A stretch of 64,000 bases of DNA, taken from the NCBI GenBank assembly GCA_910586975.1, contig CAJUKX010000002.1, forward strand, positions 1 to 64,000, read 5' to 3'. The notes under the pieces were generated by a model that was not told where the DNA came from, ran no database searches, and saw only the letters and a list, made by a program, of their open reading frames with translations. The translations under genes were made by a program, and so were the position numbers. How positions within the stretch are numbered: position 1 is the stretch's first letter; each line of letters starts with the position of its first letter. Source of the stretch: an uncultured Muribaculaceae bacterium (GTDB taxonomy: Bacteria; Bacteroidota; Bacteroidia; Bacteroidales; Muribaculaceae). Positions 34,202 through 43,148 of this stretch are shown here, piece by piece.

Positions 34202-35536
34202 ATGATCAGACAACTCATTATCGCAATCATAGCCTGCTGTACCGGTCTGTGTGCAGGCGCACAGGCCATGTATGTCAACAGCGCGCGCGTCACACCCCAG
34301 GCTCAGGCCGACACCATGCCTCACCTGTCGGTGAGCGACTCGCTGCTGCTGGCTCATGAATACGATATAGACGAAATATTCAACATACCGGTCACCCTGC
34401 CCGACGTATTCTTCATGCCCGCCATATACGATACCTACCACGTCTTCACCCCGCTCAGCGTGGGCGAGCAGGTACACAGCGACAACGAAGCCATGCGCTG
34501 GTGGGAAGACTACGATGTGCTCAACCGCCAGATGCTGGCCATGCAGCACAACCTTTTCTACAATCACCCCGAGCATGTGCGCTACAACCTGTCGATGCTG
34601 CCCGTGGCCCCTCCGCAGTACCAAGCCGTGATAGACCCGTCAGATCTCTCGGTATCTATCAAGGAAGTGGTCAATCAAACCACTGCCCCCACCATCGAGG
34701 CCGAGAAGGTGAAACGACGCCACTGGATAAACACATTCAACGCATCGCTGCAGTTCTCGCAGGCATACGTGTCGCCCAACTGGTATCAGGGCGGTAACAA
34801 CAACCTAAACGCTCTGGGGCAGATATACTACAACGTGAAGCTCAACGAGGTATTCCACCCCAACCTCCTCTTCGAGACCACCATGCAGTATAAACTCGGC
34901 ATGAACAACGCCCCCGACGACTCGATTCACGCCTACAACATTTCCGACGACCTCTTTCAGATCAACACCACATTCGGTGTCAAGGCTGCCCATCGTTGGT
35001 ACTACTCACTCACCGGTCAGTTCAAGACCCAGCTGCTCAACTCATACAAGTCCAACACCCATTCGCTCAAATCATCATTCCTCTCGCCGGGCGAACTCAC
35101 TGCCGGTCTTGGTATGACCTACGCGTACAAGAACAAGGATAAGACATTCACATTCGACGCATCGCTCGCTCCCGTGTCTTACAACCTCAAGACTTGTATA
35201 AATACGCGTATGAATCCCGAGAACTACGGCATTGAGGTGGGGCACAAGACTGTGAGCCACTTCGGTTCGACCGGAGAGCTTAAACTGAGCTGGCGCATGG
35301 CCCGCAACATCCTGCTCACATCGCGCGTATTTGCCTTCTCTGACTACGAGTCATTCCAGGCCGACTGGGAGAATACCCTTGCGTTTGAAATCAACCGTTT
35401 CCTCACCACTCAGATCTACTGCCATGCCCGCTACGACACGCGCACGCCCTACGATCCTGATGAGGAAAAATGGAAAAAACTTCAGATAAAGGAAATATTC
35501 TCGATAGGTTTCGCCTATAAATTCTCGTCACTCTGA
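34202..35536 (+). CDS. DUF3078 exported protein
   Basis: A 444-residue protein with a signal peptide (about 1-20, CAGAQA). The C-terminal two thirds are beta-strand rich with the DUF3078 landmark FSQAYVSPNWYQGGNNNLNALGQ (about 190-212) and aromatic strand ends, so a beta-barrel in the outer membrane is likely. The function is unknown. It heads a run of genes joined by overlapping start and stop codons down to 37854. Confidence 0.82.
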   Translation: MIRQLIIAIIACCTGLCAGAQAMYVNSARVTPQAQADTMPHLSVSDSLLLAHEYDIDEIFNIPVTLPDVFFMPAIYDTYHVFTPLSVGEQVHSDNEAMRWWEDYDVLNRQMLAMQHNLFYNHPEHVRYNLSMLPVAPPQYQAVIDPSDLSVSIKEVVNQTTAPTIEAEKVKRRHWINTFNASLQFSQAYVSPNWYQGGNNNLNALGQIYYNVKLNEVFHPNLLFETTMQYKLGMNNAPDDSIHAYNISDDLFQINTTFGVKAAHRWYYSLTGQFKTQLLNSYKSNTHSLKSSFLSPGELTAGLGMTYAYKNKDKTFTFDASLAPVSYNLKTCINTRMNPENYGIEVGHKTVSHFGSTGELKLSWRMARNILLTSRVFAFSDYESFQADWENTLAFEINRFLTTQIYCHARYDTRTPYDPDEEKWKKLQIKEIFSIGFAYKFSSL

Positions 35537-36018
35537 TGCGTATCGCCGTCCTCGCCATAAGCCTTGGTGCAGCCGCTGCATCTATGGCCGCCGATCCCGC
35601 CGCGGGTATGTGGCAGGTGAGCGACGGCGGTCCCGTAATCGAGCTGGCTGAGTCGGCCGACACTCCCGGCCGGCTCGATATATTATGGGTCGACGGCGCC
35701 GATATGAGCATTGCCCCCGGCACCCAGCTCGGCAGTGCCACTGCCACCCCCACTCCCGGTCTGTACGACTGCTCGGCTTGGATAGACCCGCGCGGGGAAA
35801 CGGGCCGCAAGCGCGGCAAGGCTCAGTTCACCATACGCCTTGATTCAAAGCTTGCCGACTCATTCGTATTCGAGGGATACCAACGCGGCACAGTACTGCG
35901 CCTGAGCCGCCTGCTGCCATTCTGGTACCGCAGACCCGTGCAGCAGGTCGACACAAGGCCCAAGGGCCTCGATGGTGCGCGCCGCATCCACTCTCACAAA
36001 TCATACCTTGAGTTATGA
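35536..36018 (+). CDS. Small exported protein of unknown function
   Basis: A 160-residue protein with a signal peptide (about 1-19). Its start overlaps the DUF3078 stop (TGATG) and its end overlaps the next gene by 4 bp. The middle (GMWQVSDGGPVIELAES, DCSAWIDPRGET) looks like a compact beta-sheet domain. I do not recognise the family. Tight coupling to DUF3078 suggests a shared envelope function. Confidence 0.72.
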   Translation: MRIAVLAISLGAAAASMAADPAAGMWQVSDGGPVIELAESADTPGRLDILWVDGADMSIAPGTQLGSATATPTPGLYDCSAWIDPRGETGRKRGKAQFTIRLDSKLADSFVFEGYQRGTVLRLSRLLPFWYRRPVQQVDTRPKGLDGARRIHSHKSYLEL

Positions 36019-36533
36019 ACGCGCGTATCTTACTGCTGCTGGCCGCATTGGCTCTGACTGTCGCGCACGCCGCACCCCGCAAGGGCAAGAAACCCGACCC
36101 TGCCCGCAAGACCCGCACTACGGCCAAGGCGGCCGCTTCGGCTACGACCATCGACTGCGATAGAATAGCCTTTCCGGGGCCCGACTCGGTAGAGGTGGCC
36201 GGATTTGAAAAGACCCTACGCGCCACCAAAGAAAGCATGATTGTGACCAACAACACATCGCACGAGATCACAGCCATCGGCCTTGACATAACTTACCTCG
36301 ACATGAAAGGCCGCATGCTCCACCGCACCACCCGCAGCATACAGCTGCCCGAGGGACTGCCCCCCGGCGAGAGCCGCATGGTGAGCATACCCGCGTTTGA
36401 CCGTCAGGGGCTGTTCTACTACCACCTGTCGCCCAAACCCCGACGCGCCACACAGGCTACGCCATTCCGCGTGGCTGTCACCGTGAGCTACATTTGCATC
36501 CCAAAACCTTCAACCGACATCATAAACAAATGA
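36015..36533 (+). CDS. Small exported protein of unknown function
   Basis: A 172-residue protein with a signal peptide (about 1-19, ending AHA-A), a Lys/Arg/Ala-rich linker (about 21-45) and an Ig-like beta domain (SMIVTNNTSHEITAIGLDITYLD). It overlaps its neighbours by 4 bp on both sides and so is part of the DUF3078-mtnN transcript. No family was recognised. Confidence 0.72.
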   Translation: MNARILLLLAALALTVAHAAPRKGKKPDPARKTRTTAKAAASATTIDCDRIAFPGPDSVEVAGFEKTLRATKESMIVTNNTSHEITAIGLDITYLDMKGRMLHRTTRSIQLPEGLPPGESRMVSIPAFDRQGLFYYHLSPKPRRATQATPFRVAVTVSYICIPKPSTDIINK

Positions 36534-37195
36534 AAATAGCCATTATAGCCGCAATGAGCAAGGAGCTGAATCTGCTCCTGCCTATGATTGAAAACCACTC
36601 TACAATCACCATAAACGACACCACCTTCCACCTCGGACGCATGGCCGGTCATGAAATAATCGCCATACAGTCGGGCATAGGTAAGGTTAACGCGGCAATA
36701 GCCACACTTACACTGGTAGACAACTTCCACCCAGCCCTGGTAATCAATACCGGCGTGGCCGGCGGCACAGGAGCCACCAATATACTCGACGTGGTAATAC
36801 CCGACCGCGTGGCATATCACGACGTATGGTGCGGACCCGACACTATCCCCGGCCAGGCAGCCGGCTGCCCGCTGTACTTTGAATGTCCGCTGCCCGCGCA
36901 GCTCGTTGAGCAGCTCGGCGCCAAGCGCGGCATACTCGCCTCGGGCGACATTTTCGTATCAAAGGCATCAGAGGTAGATAATATTCTGAGCCTGTACCCT
37001 GAGGCCGTAGCCGTAGATATGGAATCGGCCGCCATCGCACAGGTCTGCAACCTCAAGAACGTACCATTTGTGGCTATCCGCGTCATCAGCGACACCCCGG
37101 GTGCAGCCGACAACATAGCCCAGTATGCCAACTTCTGGGAAGACGCGCCCCAGTCTACATTCAACACCCTCATCAATCTGCTCAAACGTCTGTGA
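36530..37195 (+). CDS. mtnN: 5'-methylthioadenosine/S-adenosylhomocysteine nucleosidase
   Basis: A 221-residue nucleoside-phosphorylase-fold enzyme that cleaves adenine from MTA and SAH, clearing methylation by-products. Motifs: IIAAMSKELN at the start, QSGIGKVNAAIAT, NTGVAGG, and VDMESAAIAQVC (nucleoside-binding Met-Glu pair), then VISDTPG with the catalytic Asp. A 12-residue longer reading was rejected because the ATG at 36530 begins the family's start and overlaps the upstream stop. Confidence 0.93.
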   Translation: MKIAIIAAMSKELNLLLPMIENHSTITINDTTFHLGRMAGHEIIAIQSGIGKVNAAIATLTLVDNFHPALVINTGVAGGTGATNILDVVIPDRVAYHDVWCGPDTIPGQAAGCPLYFECPLPAQLVEQLGAKRGILASGDIFVSKASEVDNILSLYPEAVAVDMESAAIAQVCNLKNVPFVAIRVISDTPGAADNIAQYANFWEDAPQSTFNTLINLLKRL

Positions 37196-37854
37196 AAGAC
37201 CTCCCTACCATACGTGGCCGGCGATACATAGCCTCACTTGTGGCAGAAGGCGAACACAGCCGGCAGGACTTCAAACTCACCATCGACAACGCCCATAAGA
37301 TAGCCCACTCGGTGTCGGCATTTGCCAACGCCGAAGGGGGGCGCCTGCTCATAGGCGTGAAAGACAACGGCACCATTGCCGGTGTGCGCGACGAGGAAGA
37401 CGTATATGTGGTTGAACAAGCCGCCCGCATGCTGTGCAGCCCCTCGGTTGAGGTGGAATTCACAGCCTACAGCGTGGCCACCAACACCGTGGTTATCCAG
37501 GCCAGCATACCACGCGCCCTGTGCAAGCCCGTGCGCTGCAAGGAAGCCGACGGACGCTGGCGGGCTTATTACCGCGTGGCCGACGAGAACATAGTGGCGC
37601 ATCCGCTGATGGTGCGCGCCTGGGAAAGCCAAAGTCCCATACAGTTCAGACTCGATGCTACAGTAGAACGGCTTATGGCCTTTCTTGACGCCAACCCCGA
37701 GGGGGTGGACAACCGCAGCATAGCCATAGCGATGGAAATGTCGCAACGCCGCGCCGACAACCTCACGGTAAACCTCATCCGCTCAGGGCTGATAACATTC
37801 AAATACAAAGCCCCCAACTTTCTGCTCATCCGCAACAACGAAAATCCCGAATAA
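37192..37854 (+). CDS. AlbA/Schlafen-type DNA-binding domain protein with C-terminal winged helix
   Basis: A 220-residue protein starting with GTG, overlapping mtnN by 4 bp. Residues about 10-115 form an AlbA_2 (Divergent AAA_4/Schlafen) domain: EGEHSRQDFKLTI, HSVSAFANAEGGRLLIGVKDNG. The C-terminal 70 residues look like a winged helix (NRSIAIAMEMSQRRADNLTVNLIRSGLI). This class often acts as a DNA- or nucleic-acid-binding regulator, but no target is known. It is followed by a terminator that overlaps its stop codon. Confidence 0.8.
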   Translation: MKDLPTIRGRRYIASLVAEGEHSRQDFKLTIDNAHKIAHSVSAFANAEGGRLLIGVKDNGTIAGVRDEEDVYVVEQAARMLCSPSVEVEFTAYSVATNTVVIQASIPRALCKPVRCKEADGRWRAYYRVADENIVAHPLMVRAWESQSPIQFRLDATVERLMAFLDANPEGVDNRSIAIAMEMSQRRADNLTVNLIRSGLITFKYKAPNFLLIRNNENPE

Positions 37855-37876
37855 GTACACGATTCGGGATTTTTTT
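37841..37876 (+). terminator. Intrinsic terminator overlapping the AlbA-type stop codon
   Basis: AATCCCGAAT pairs with ATTCGGGATT, followed by TTTTTT. The stop codon TAA lies at the edge of the loop. It ends the DUF3078-mtnN transcript. Confidence 0.88.
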
Positions 37877-37931
37877 CGCCCCCGCAGGCACGAAAATCCG
37901 AAAAAACAGCCCGTTTTTCGGGGATTTTGCC

Positions 37932-37939
37932 TAATTTTG
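37932..37939 (+). promoter_or_regulatory. Promoter -7 box of rsmA-mgtE (TAATTTTG)
   Basis: It matches TAnnTTTG, 37 bp before the rsmA ATG and right after the upstream terminator. The -33 region is T-rich but not a clear TTTG. Confidence 0.55.
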
Positions 37940-37976
37940 TAAATATAAAGAGTTAGTAACTTCAAATAATGAAATT

Positions 37977-38768
37977 ATGGCTAAGGTAAAACCCAAGAAA
38001 TCGCTCGGACAGCACTTCCTTACTGACTTGAACGTAGCAGCCCGCATCGCAGCTACGATTGACGACTGTCCCGATCTGCCGGTTGTGGAAGTCGGCCCCG
38101 GCATGGGTGTCTTAACCCAATTTCTGCTCGATGCAGGCCGCGACCTCACAGTAGTTGAACTCGACTCTGAGAGCGTTGAATATCTCAAACAGGGGCATGT
38201 GGGCGGCCTGAAGCCCGAACGCATAGTTGAGGCCGACTTCCTGCAGCTCGACCTGGCCTCGCTCACAGGTGGCCGCAAAATGTGCATCATAGGCAACTAT
38301 CCCTACAACATATCATCGCAGATATTCTTCAAGGTGCTCGACAACCGCCACCTTGTGGACGAATGTGCCGGCATGCTGCAACGCGAGGTGGCCGAACGCA
38401 TCTGCGCCCGCGAGGGCAGCAAGACCCGCGGCATACTCAGCGTGCTGCTTCAACTGTGGTACGACTGCGAATACCTCTTCACCGTTCCCGAACACGTGTT
38501 CAATCCGCCGCCAAAGGTAAAGAGCGGTGTGCTGCGCCTGCGACGCAACGGCATAACCGACCCCGGCTGCGACTTTGCCCTGATGCGCACCGTGGTGAAG
38601 GTGACTTTCGGCCAGCGGCGCAAGACCATACGCAATTCGGCCAAGTCGCTGCTGCCACCGGGCACGGCCTTCCCCGCCGACTGCCCCTACGGTGCCCTGC
38701 GACCCGAGCAACTGTCGGTAGAACAGTTCGTTGAACTCACTAATATAATAGCTTCACTGAGGTCATGA
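37977..38768 (+). CDS. rsmA: 16S rRNA (adenine1518/1519-N6)-dimethyltransferase
   Basis: RsmA (KsgA) dimethylates two adenines in helix 45 of 16S rRNA during 30S assembly. The 263-residue protein shows KKSLGQHFLTD, the SAM motif VEVGPGMGVLT, the catalytic NYPYNISS and the C-terminal FGQRRKTIRNS. It overlaps mgtE by 4 bp. Confidence 0.96.
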   Translation: MAKVKPKKSLGQHFLTDLNVAARIAATIDDCPDLPVVEVGPGMGVLTQFLLDAGRDLTVVELDSESVEYLKQGHVGGLKPERIVEADFLQLDLASLTGGRKMCIIGNYPYNISSQIFFKVLDNRHLVDECAGMLQREVAERICAREGSKTRGILSVLLQLWYDCEYLFTVPEHVFNPPPKVKSGVLRLRRNGITDPGCDFALMRTVVKVTFGQRRKTIRNSAKSLLPPGTAFPADCPYGALRPEQLSVEQFVELTNIIASLRS

Positions 38769-40123
38769 AAGAATTTACAACAGAACAGCTTGATGAAATA
38801 CGCGAGATAATACGGCACAAGGATGCCGAGGAGGCTCGCCGTAAACTTACCACTCTGCATCCGGCCGACATTGCCGAGCTTTATCAGAACCTCGACATTG
38901 AGGAAGCGGAATTTCTGTTTAAACTTCTCGATGAGGAAACCGCCGCCGATGTGCTCATGGAGCTTGACGAGGACGACCGTCTTAAGCTTCTCGAGGACAT
39001 GCCCACCGAGGAAATCGCCAAGCAGATCGAACACCTCGACACCGACGACGCCGTCGACATCATACAACAGCTCGACGAGGAAGACCGCGACGAGATTCTG
39101 TCGCACCTCGACGACGTGGAGCAGGCCGGCGACATCATAGACCTGCTTAAGTACGACGAAGACACCGCCGGCGGCCTTATGGGCACCGAAATGATTGTGG
39201 TGAACGAAAACATGTCTATGCCCGAGTGTATCAAGGAAATGCGCTCGCAGGCCGAGGAAATGGACGAAATATACTACGTTTACGTCGTAGACAACGACTA
39301 TAAGCTCAAAGGCATTTTTCCGCTGAAGAAGATGATCACCCACCCATCGGTGTCTAAAATCAAACACGTGATGGAGACCGACCCCCTGGCCGTGAAGGCC
39401 GATACGCCCATCGACGAGGTAGCCCTCGACTTTGAGAAGTACGACCTTGTGGCAATGCCCGTGGTAGACTCCATAGGACGATTGCTGGGACGCATTACCG
39501 TAGACGACGTGATGGATCAGGTGCGCGAATCTTCGGAACGAGACTACCAGCTGGCCTCGGGTATCTCGTCTGACGTAGACGCCGACGATACCATATTCGC
39601 ACAGCTCAAGGCACGCATTCCATGGCTGCTCATAGGCATAGGCTCGGGTATTCTGGCTTCGCTTATTTTGGGCGGATTCGAAGACCAACTGCATGCTGTC
39701 ACAGCCCTTGCGCTGTTCATCCCCATCATCGGAGGTACGGGCGGTAACGTGGGCGTGCAGGCATCGGCCATCGTGGTACAGGGTCTGGCCAACGGCTCGC
39801 TCGAAATTACCGAATTTTCAAAACAACTTGGAAAAGAGATACTTATAGGATTGTTGAATGCCACCATCCTGTCGGCGGTTATATTCATCTACAACCTTAT
39901 AATGCTTCCCGATAATTTTGCGGTGACCATCTCTGTAGCGGCATCGCTATTCTCGGTGGTGATGTTTGCCTCACTGCTGGGCACTGTGGTGCCTCTCTCG
40001 CTTGAGAAGCTTAAAATCAACCCCGCCATAGCCTCGGGGCCCTTCATTCAGATTATGAACGACATAGTAGGCCTTATAATCTACGTGTACGTTGCTACAT
40101 TATTCCTAAAAATATTCATGTGA
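38765..40123 (+). CDS. mgtE: Magnesium transporter MgtE
   Basis: A 452-residue protein with the MgtE domain order: an N-terminal Mg-sensing superhelical domain (about 1-130, acidic, AEEARRKLTTLHPADIAELY), a CBS pair (about 140-260) and five C-terminal membrane helices (about 285-450) with FIPIIGGTGGNVGVQAS. MgtE is a gated Mg channel that closes when cytosolic Mg is high. It overlaps rsmA and the next small gene by 4 bp. Confidence 0.95.
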   Translation: MKEFTTEQLDEIREIIRHKDAEEARRKLTTLHPADIAELYQNLDIEEAEFLFKLLDEETAADVLMELDEDDRLKLLEDMPTEEIAKQIEHLDTDDAVDIIQQLDEEDRDEILSHLDDVEQAGDIIDLLKYDEDTAGGLMGTEMIVVNENMSMPECIKEMRSQAEEMDEIYYVYVVDNDYKLKGIFPLKKMITHPSVSKIKHVMETDPLAVKADTPIDEVALDFEKYDLVAMPVVDSIGRLLGRITVDDVMDQVRESSERDYQLASGISSDVDADDTIFAQLKARIPWLLIGIGSGILASLILGGFEDQLHAVTALALFIPIIGGTGGNVGVQASAIVVQGLANGSLEITEFSKQLGKEILIGLLNATILSAVIFIYNLIMLPDNFAVTISVAASLFSVVMFASLLGTVVPLSLEKLKINPAIASGPFIQIMNDIVGLIIYVYVATLFLKIFM

Positions 40124-40575
40124 GCTGGTTCAACACAATAGAATTTTATGTAATCACCGGCACTATAGCCGCGGGCGCACTGGCCGTGGTATCGTTGCCA
40201 CGCAGGCGCAGCCACTCGGTGCTTCATACCGTGCCCGGACGCTTGTATTACTCGGGCGACAACGCGGATCCGGCCCTCGATATGTGGGTTGACGACAACC
40301 GCCGCATACACATCATACGCCGCGGTCTGCCCGACGTGAGCGATATGGGAGCCGCATCGCTGGCAATAAACCACAGCGGCTTCGACTTGATTGTGGAAGA
40401 ACGTCTCACCTTCGACCGCCGCGGAGAGTCGCCTGTAGACACCGCCGAATTCATCATAGACTTCGTAGGTCCTGAACGCTACCACATACGCTACAATTCA
40501 GAAGACACATCGTTGATGACAGCCTTCACCATCCCCGTGAAAGAAGGCATAAAAATGACCCGCGAGCTCAAATAA
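40120..40575 (+). CDS. Small membrane-anchored protein of unknown function
   Basis: A 151-residue protein that starts with GTG inside the mgtE stop (GTGA). One N-terminal membrane helix (about 8-25) is followed by an Arg-rich stretch and a cytosolic or periplasmic beta-rich domain (LDMWVDDNRRIHIIRRGLPD, EFIIDFVGPERYHIRYNSE). No domain was recognised. The coupling to mgtE is structural; a functional link is only possible. Confidence 0.7.
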   Translation: MSWFNTIEFYVITGTIAAGALAVVSLPRRRSHSVLHTVPGRLYYSGDNADPALDMWVDDNRRIHIIRRGLPDVSDMGAASLAINHSGFDLIVEERLTFDRRGESPVDTAEFIIDFVGPERYHIRYNSEDTSLMTAFTIPVKEGIKMTRELK

Positions 40576-40643
40576 CCGGGTATTGGGAGCGTAATCCTCC
40601 GGATTGCGCTTAATGAAAATGCTCTCACGAGAGTTATACCAAC

Positions 40644-40951
40644 ATGACATCCGGCAGGATGTCTGCAAGCTAGTAGCCGGGTATGTACGACCGTAGGGAG
40701 GACATGCCCGGTTAAGATCACAAAGAAATCAGGCATTCGCAGAAAGCCGATTATATAGGTGGAAAACTTGTATAATCGGCTTTCTGCGAATGCCTTAAAA
40801 CTTTTGGATATTCCTACCGGGCATGCCCGCGCTTCGGTTACACCTGCGCGCGTGCATACCCGGCTACTAGCCCACAGACATCCTGTCGGATGTCATATTC
40901 TTGGGAGCGTTATATCCAAACTCCTATACCGCATCCTTGGCGGATGTCATG
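40644..40951. repeat. Compound palindromic intergenic repeat cluster (copy 4, best preserved)
   Basis: It lies between the convergent genes ending at 40575 and 40967. Order: B (40644-40663), C' (40677-40711), A (40732-40794), C (40817-40863), B' (40877-40896), inverted D (about 40903-40951). The A module is a perfect inverted repeat with 24-bp arms (40732-40755 and 40771-40794) around a 15-bp loop. B and B' are inverted copies of each other, and C' and C are related, so the whole unit is a nested palindrome of about 250 bp. Confidence 0.87.
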
Positions 40952-40966
40952 TTTATACGAAAGGTA

Positions 40967-43126
40967 TCACCTTACTGCGCATTTCAGGCTCTTGACGGTG
41001 CCTGTCACGGGGCAGCCGTATGATACGATATAGAAGCCCGGTGCGATGTCGCTGATGGATATCTTGGCTACGCCGGGGCGGTCGATACTGAGCACTGTGC
41101 GGCCGTCGAAGCCCACAAGGCGCACGAAGTCGGGTTCCTGCGAGAATACGAGATTTCCGTCGGCCACGTTGAGCGTGCATCCGCTCTGCTCGGCCACTAT
41201 ATCGCCTACCGATGCCAAGGGCATGTCGGAGCCGAAATATGTGCCCATGTGCAGGGGTGTGTTGTAGCCCATCTGCTCATGCTTCATGCCCTTGAAATAT
41301 ACATCATCCGAGGCAAGGAACGGGAAACCGTAATCTGAGGGGTACCATGTTGAGAATATCATGATTTCCTTGGAGTCGGAGCATGCAAACTTGCCGGCCT
41401 TGTCGGTGGCATGATAATGGGGCAGAATGATTTCCTCGCGCCAGTCGCCGAGTATATCGCCGTAGAACAGAGGATTCTTCTTGGTGTCGTTGATGGTGGT
41501 GACGGGATAGCGGTAGATGGTGAACACGCGGCGGTTGGTCATGTCGCGGTCGAAGCAGTCGATGCGGTCGCCGTCTATGAGCTGACGGTTGAGCGAGCCG
41601 GTGAACCATATCGGGAAGTTGGTCGATGCGGCCGTCTGGCCTTCGATGATGTTGCCTGATGTATCATATAGCTGACGGTCGTACACCCAACATTCGTATC
41701 CGGGATTATATTTGTCGATGTCGGCAATGAGGGCGCGGCCTTCGTCGCCGGCTTCGGAGGCATCGAGTTTCCACAGAATCTCGCCGGTAGCGGCATCGCG
41801 CAGGGCGCAGCGTGTAAAGCCGGTCTCGAAGCATTGGAAGCACTGCAGCCCCGGTCGGTTCTGGATGAATTTGCCCACATGGAGCATGTCGCCGTGGCCC
41901 AGACGTGTGGAGTAGAGTCCGGTACCGTCGTGATCTATGGCGCAGGCACCGTAGGTTATTTCATCATATCCATCGCCGTCTACATCGGCCACCGAAAGCT
42001 GATGGTTGCCCTGGCTGAGATATGCGGGATAGTCGTTGGTAGAGAATTTCCACACATGCTTCATATCCTTGCTGCCGGGAACGTATTCCCATGCTTCAAG
42101 CTCCATCTTGGCATATACGCCACGACATGCCACTATCTGGAAATTGCCGCCGGGGAGCAGCTTGGCCGCGCACATACGCAGACTGTTGGCGCGCTTGAAG
42201 TAGTCGTCGCCCCACTCATGGGTGGTATTGATGGGAATGTAGGGAGCGCGGGCCTTCTCGGCACCGGTACTGCCGTCGATTACCGATACAAATTCGGGAG
42301 CGCGGCTGTTGTATTTTCCGTTTTCGGCATAGTCGGTGATTCCGTCGCCGTTTGTATCGCCAATACGCTCTCCGTCGCCGAATACGGTGCCTTCTGACGA
42401 GCGTATGGCCACTTCTTCCTTGCCGTCGCCGTCCACATCAGCCACAATCATTGCAATTGCGTTTTGAGCGGCCACATTGTTGCCGCACACCACACGCCAC
42501 ATCCACGTGCCGTCGAGCTTGTAAGCCTCCATTATCACGCGGCTGCGGGGCATGTAGTCCTCATCGTATCCGTGGGCAAAGCGGGCCAGCACTATCTCAT
42601 ACTCGCCGTCGCCGTCGAGGTCGCCCACGGTGGCATCGTTCGATATGTATTCGGGTACATCGTTTATGTTTTGGTCATCGGCTGTGTCTTTCAGGTAGAT
42701 CGAGAAGTAAGGGCGACGCTCTTTTAGTTGCTCGGCCGGCATGGTATATGTATCAAGAACGGCATTTTCGCCGGTAAAGCTTACCTCGAAAGTATTGTCA
42801 ACACCCTCCACCAGATATTCGGCCGGCACCTGGAAGTTTGATTTGCCGGTGATGGCGCTATCGTTCATCTTCACGCGGCCGTCGCTGTTGACCTTGTAGA
42901 CGTCAAAGGCTGTTGATGCGCCCTCGCCGGGAAGCATACGCCATGTGAGCAGCAACTTTCCGCGATGGTTTTTGAGTTCGCTTACGTTAGTAAGATTTTC
43001 ACCGGATTTGGTTATCGAGCCCCACATCATACGGTTGTTCTCTATTAGAGCATTCTGCGCGGTGGCCACCGGAGCTGCAGCGGCACAAGACAGAAGCATA
43101 AGATGTAATAATGATTTGGTTTTCAA
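40967..43126 (-). CDS. Rhamnogalacturonan lyase, PL11 family (second paralogue)
   Basis: A 719-residue secreted enzyme with the standard PL11 layout: signal peptide (about 1-23), an Fn3-like start (WRMLPGEGASTAFDVYKVNSDG), DxDGDG calcium loops (GDLDGDGEYE, ADVDGDGKEE, ADVDGDGYDE) and the GDWREEIILPHY segment. It lacks the extra N-terminal domain of the paralogue at 23312. The last 75 residues (VRLVGFDGRTVLSI ... GFYIVSYGCPV) resemble a type A T9SS tail. The start is a TTG at 43126; no in-frame ATG exists upstream before a stop, and starting at an internal ATG would cut the signal peptide. Confidence 0.92.
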   Translation of the reverse strand: MKTKSLLHLMLLSCAAAAPVATAQNALIENNRMMWGSITKSGENLTNVSELKNHRGKLLLTWRMLPGEGASTAFDVYKVNSDGRVKMNDSAITGKSNFQVPAEYLVEGVDNTFEVSFTGENAVLDTYTMPAEQLKERRPYFSIYLKDTADDQNINDVPEYISNDATVGDLDGDGEYEIVLARFAHGYDEDYMPRSRVIMEAYKLDGTWMWRVVCGNNVAAQNAIAMIVADVDGDGKEEVAIRSSEGTVFGDGERIGDTNGDGITDYAENGKYNSRAPEFVSVIDGSTGAEKARAPYIPINTTHEWGDDYFKRANSLRMCAAKLLPGGNFQIVACRGVYAKMELEAWEYVPGSKDMKHVWKFSTNDYPAYLSQGNHQLSVADVDGDGYDEITYGACAIDHDGTGLYSTRLGHGDMLHVGKFIQNRPGLQCFQCFETGFTRCALRDAATGEILWKLDASEAGDEGRALIADIDKYNPGYECWVYDRQLYDTSGNIIEGQTAASTNFPIWFTGSLNRQLIDGDRIDCFDRDMTNRRVFTIYRYPVTTINDTKKNPLFYGDILGDWREEIILPHYHATDKAGKFACSDSKEIMIFSTWYPSDYGFPFLASDDVYFKGMKHEQMGYNTPLHMGTYFGSDMPLASVGDIVAEQSGCTLNVADGNLVFSQEPDFVRLVGFDGRTVLSIDRPGVAKISISDIAPGFYIVSYGCPVTGTVKSLKCAVR

Positions 43127-43148
43127 GGAATTATTACATTAATTATGA

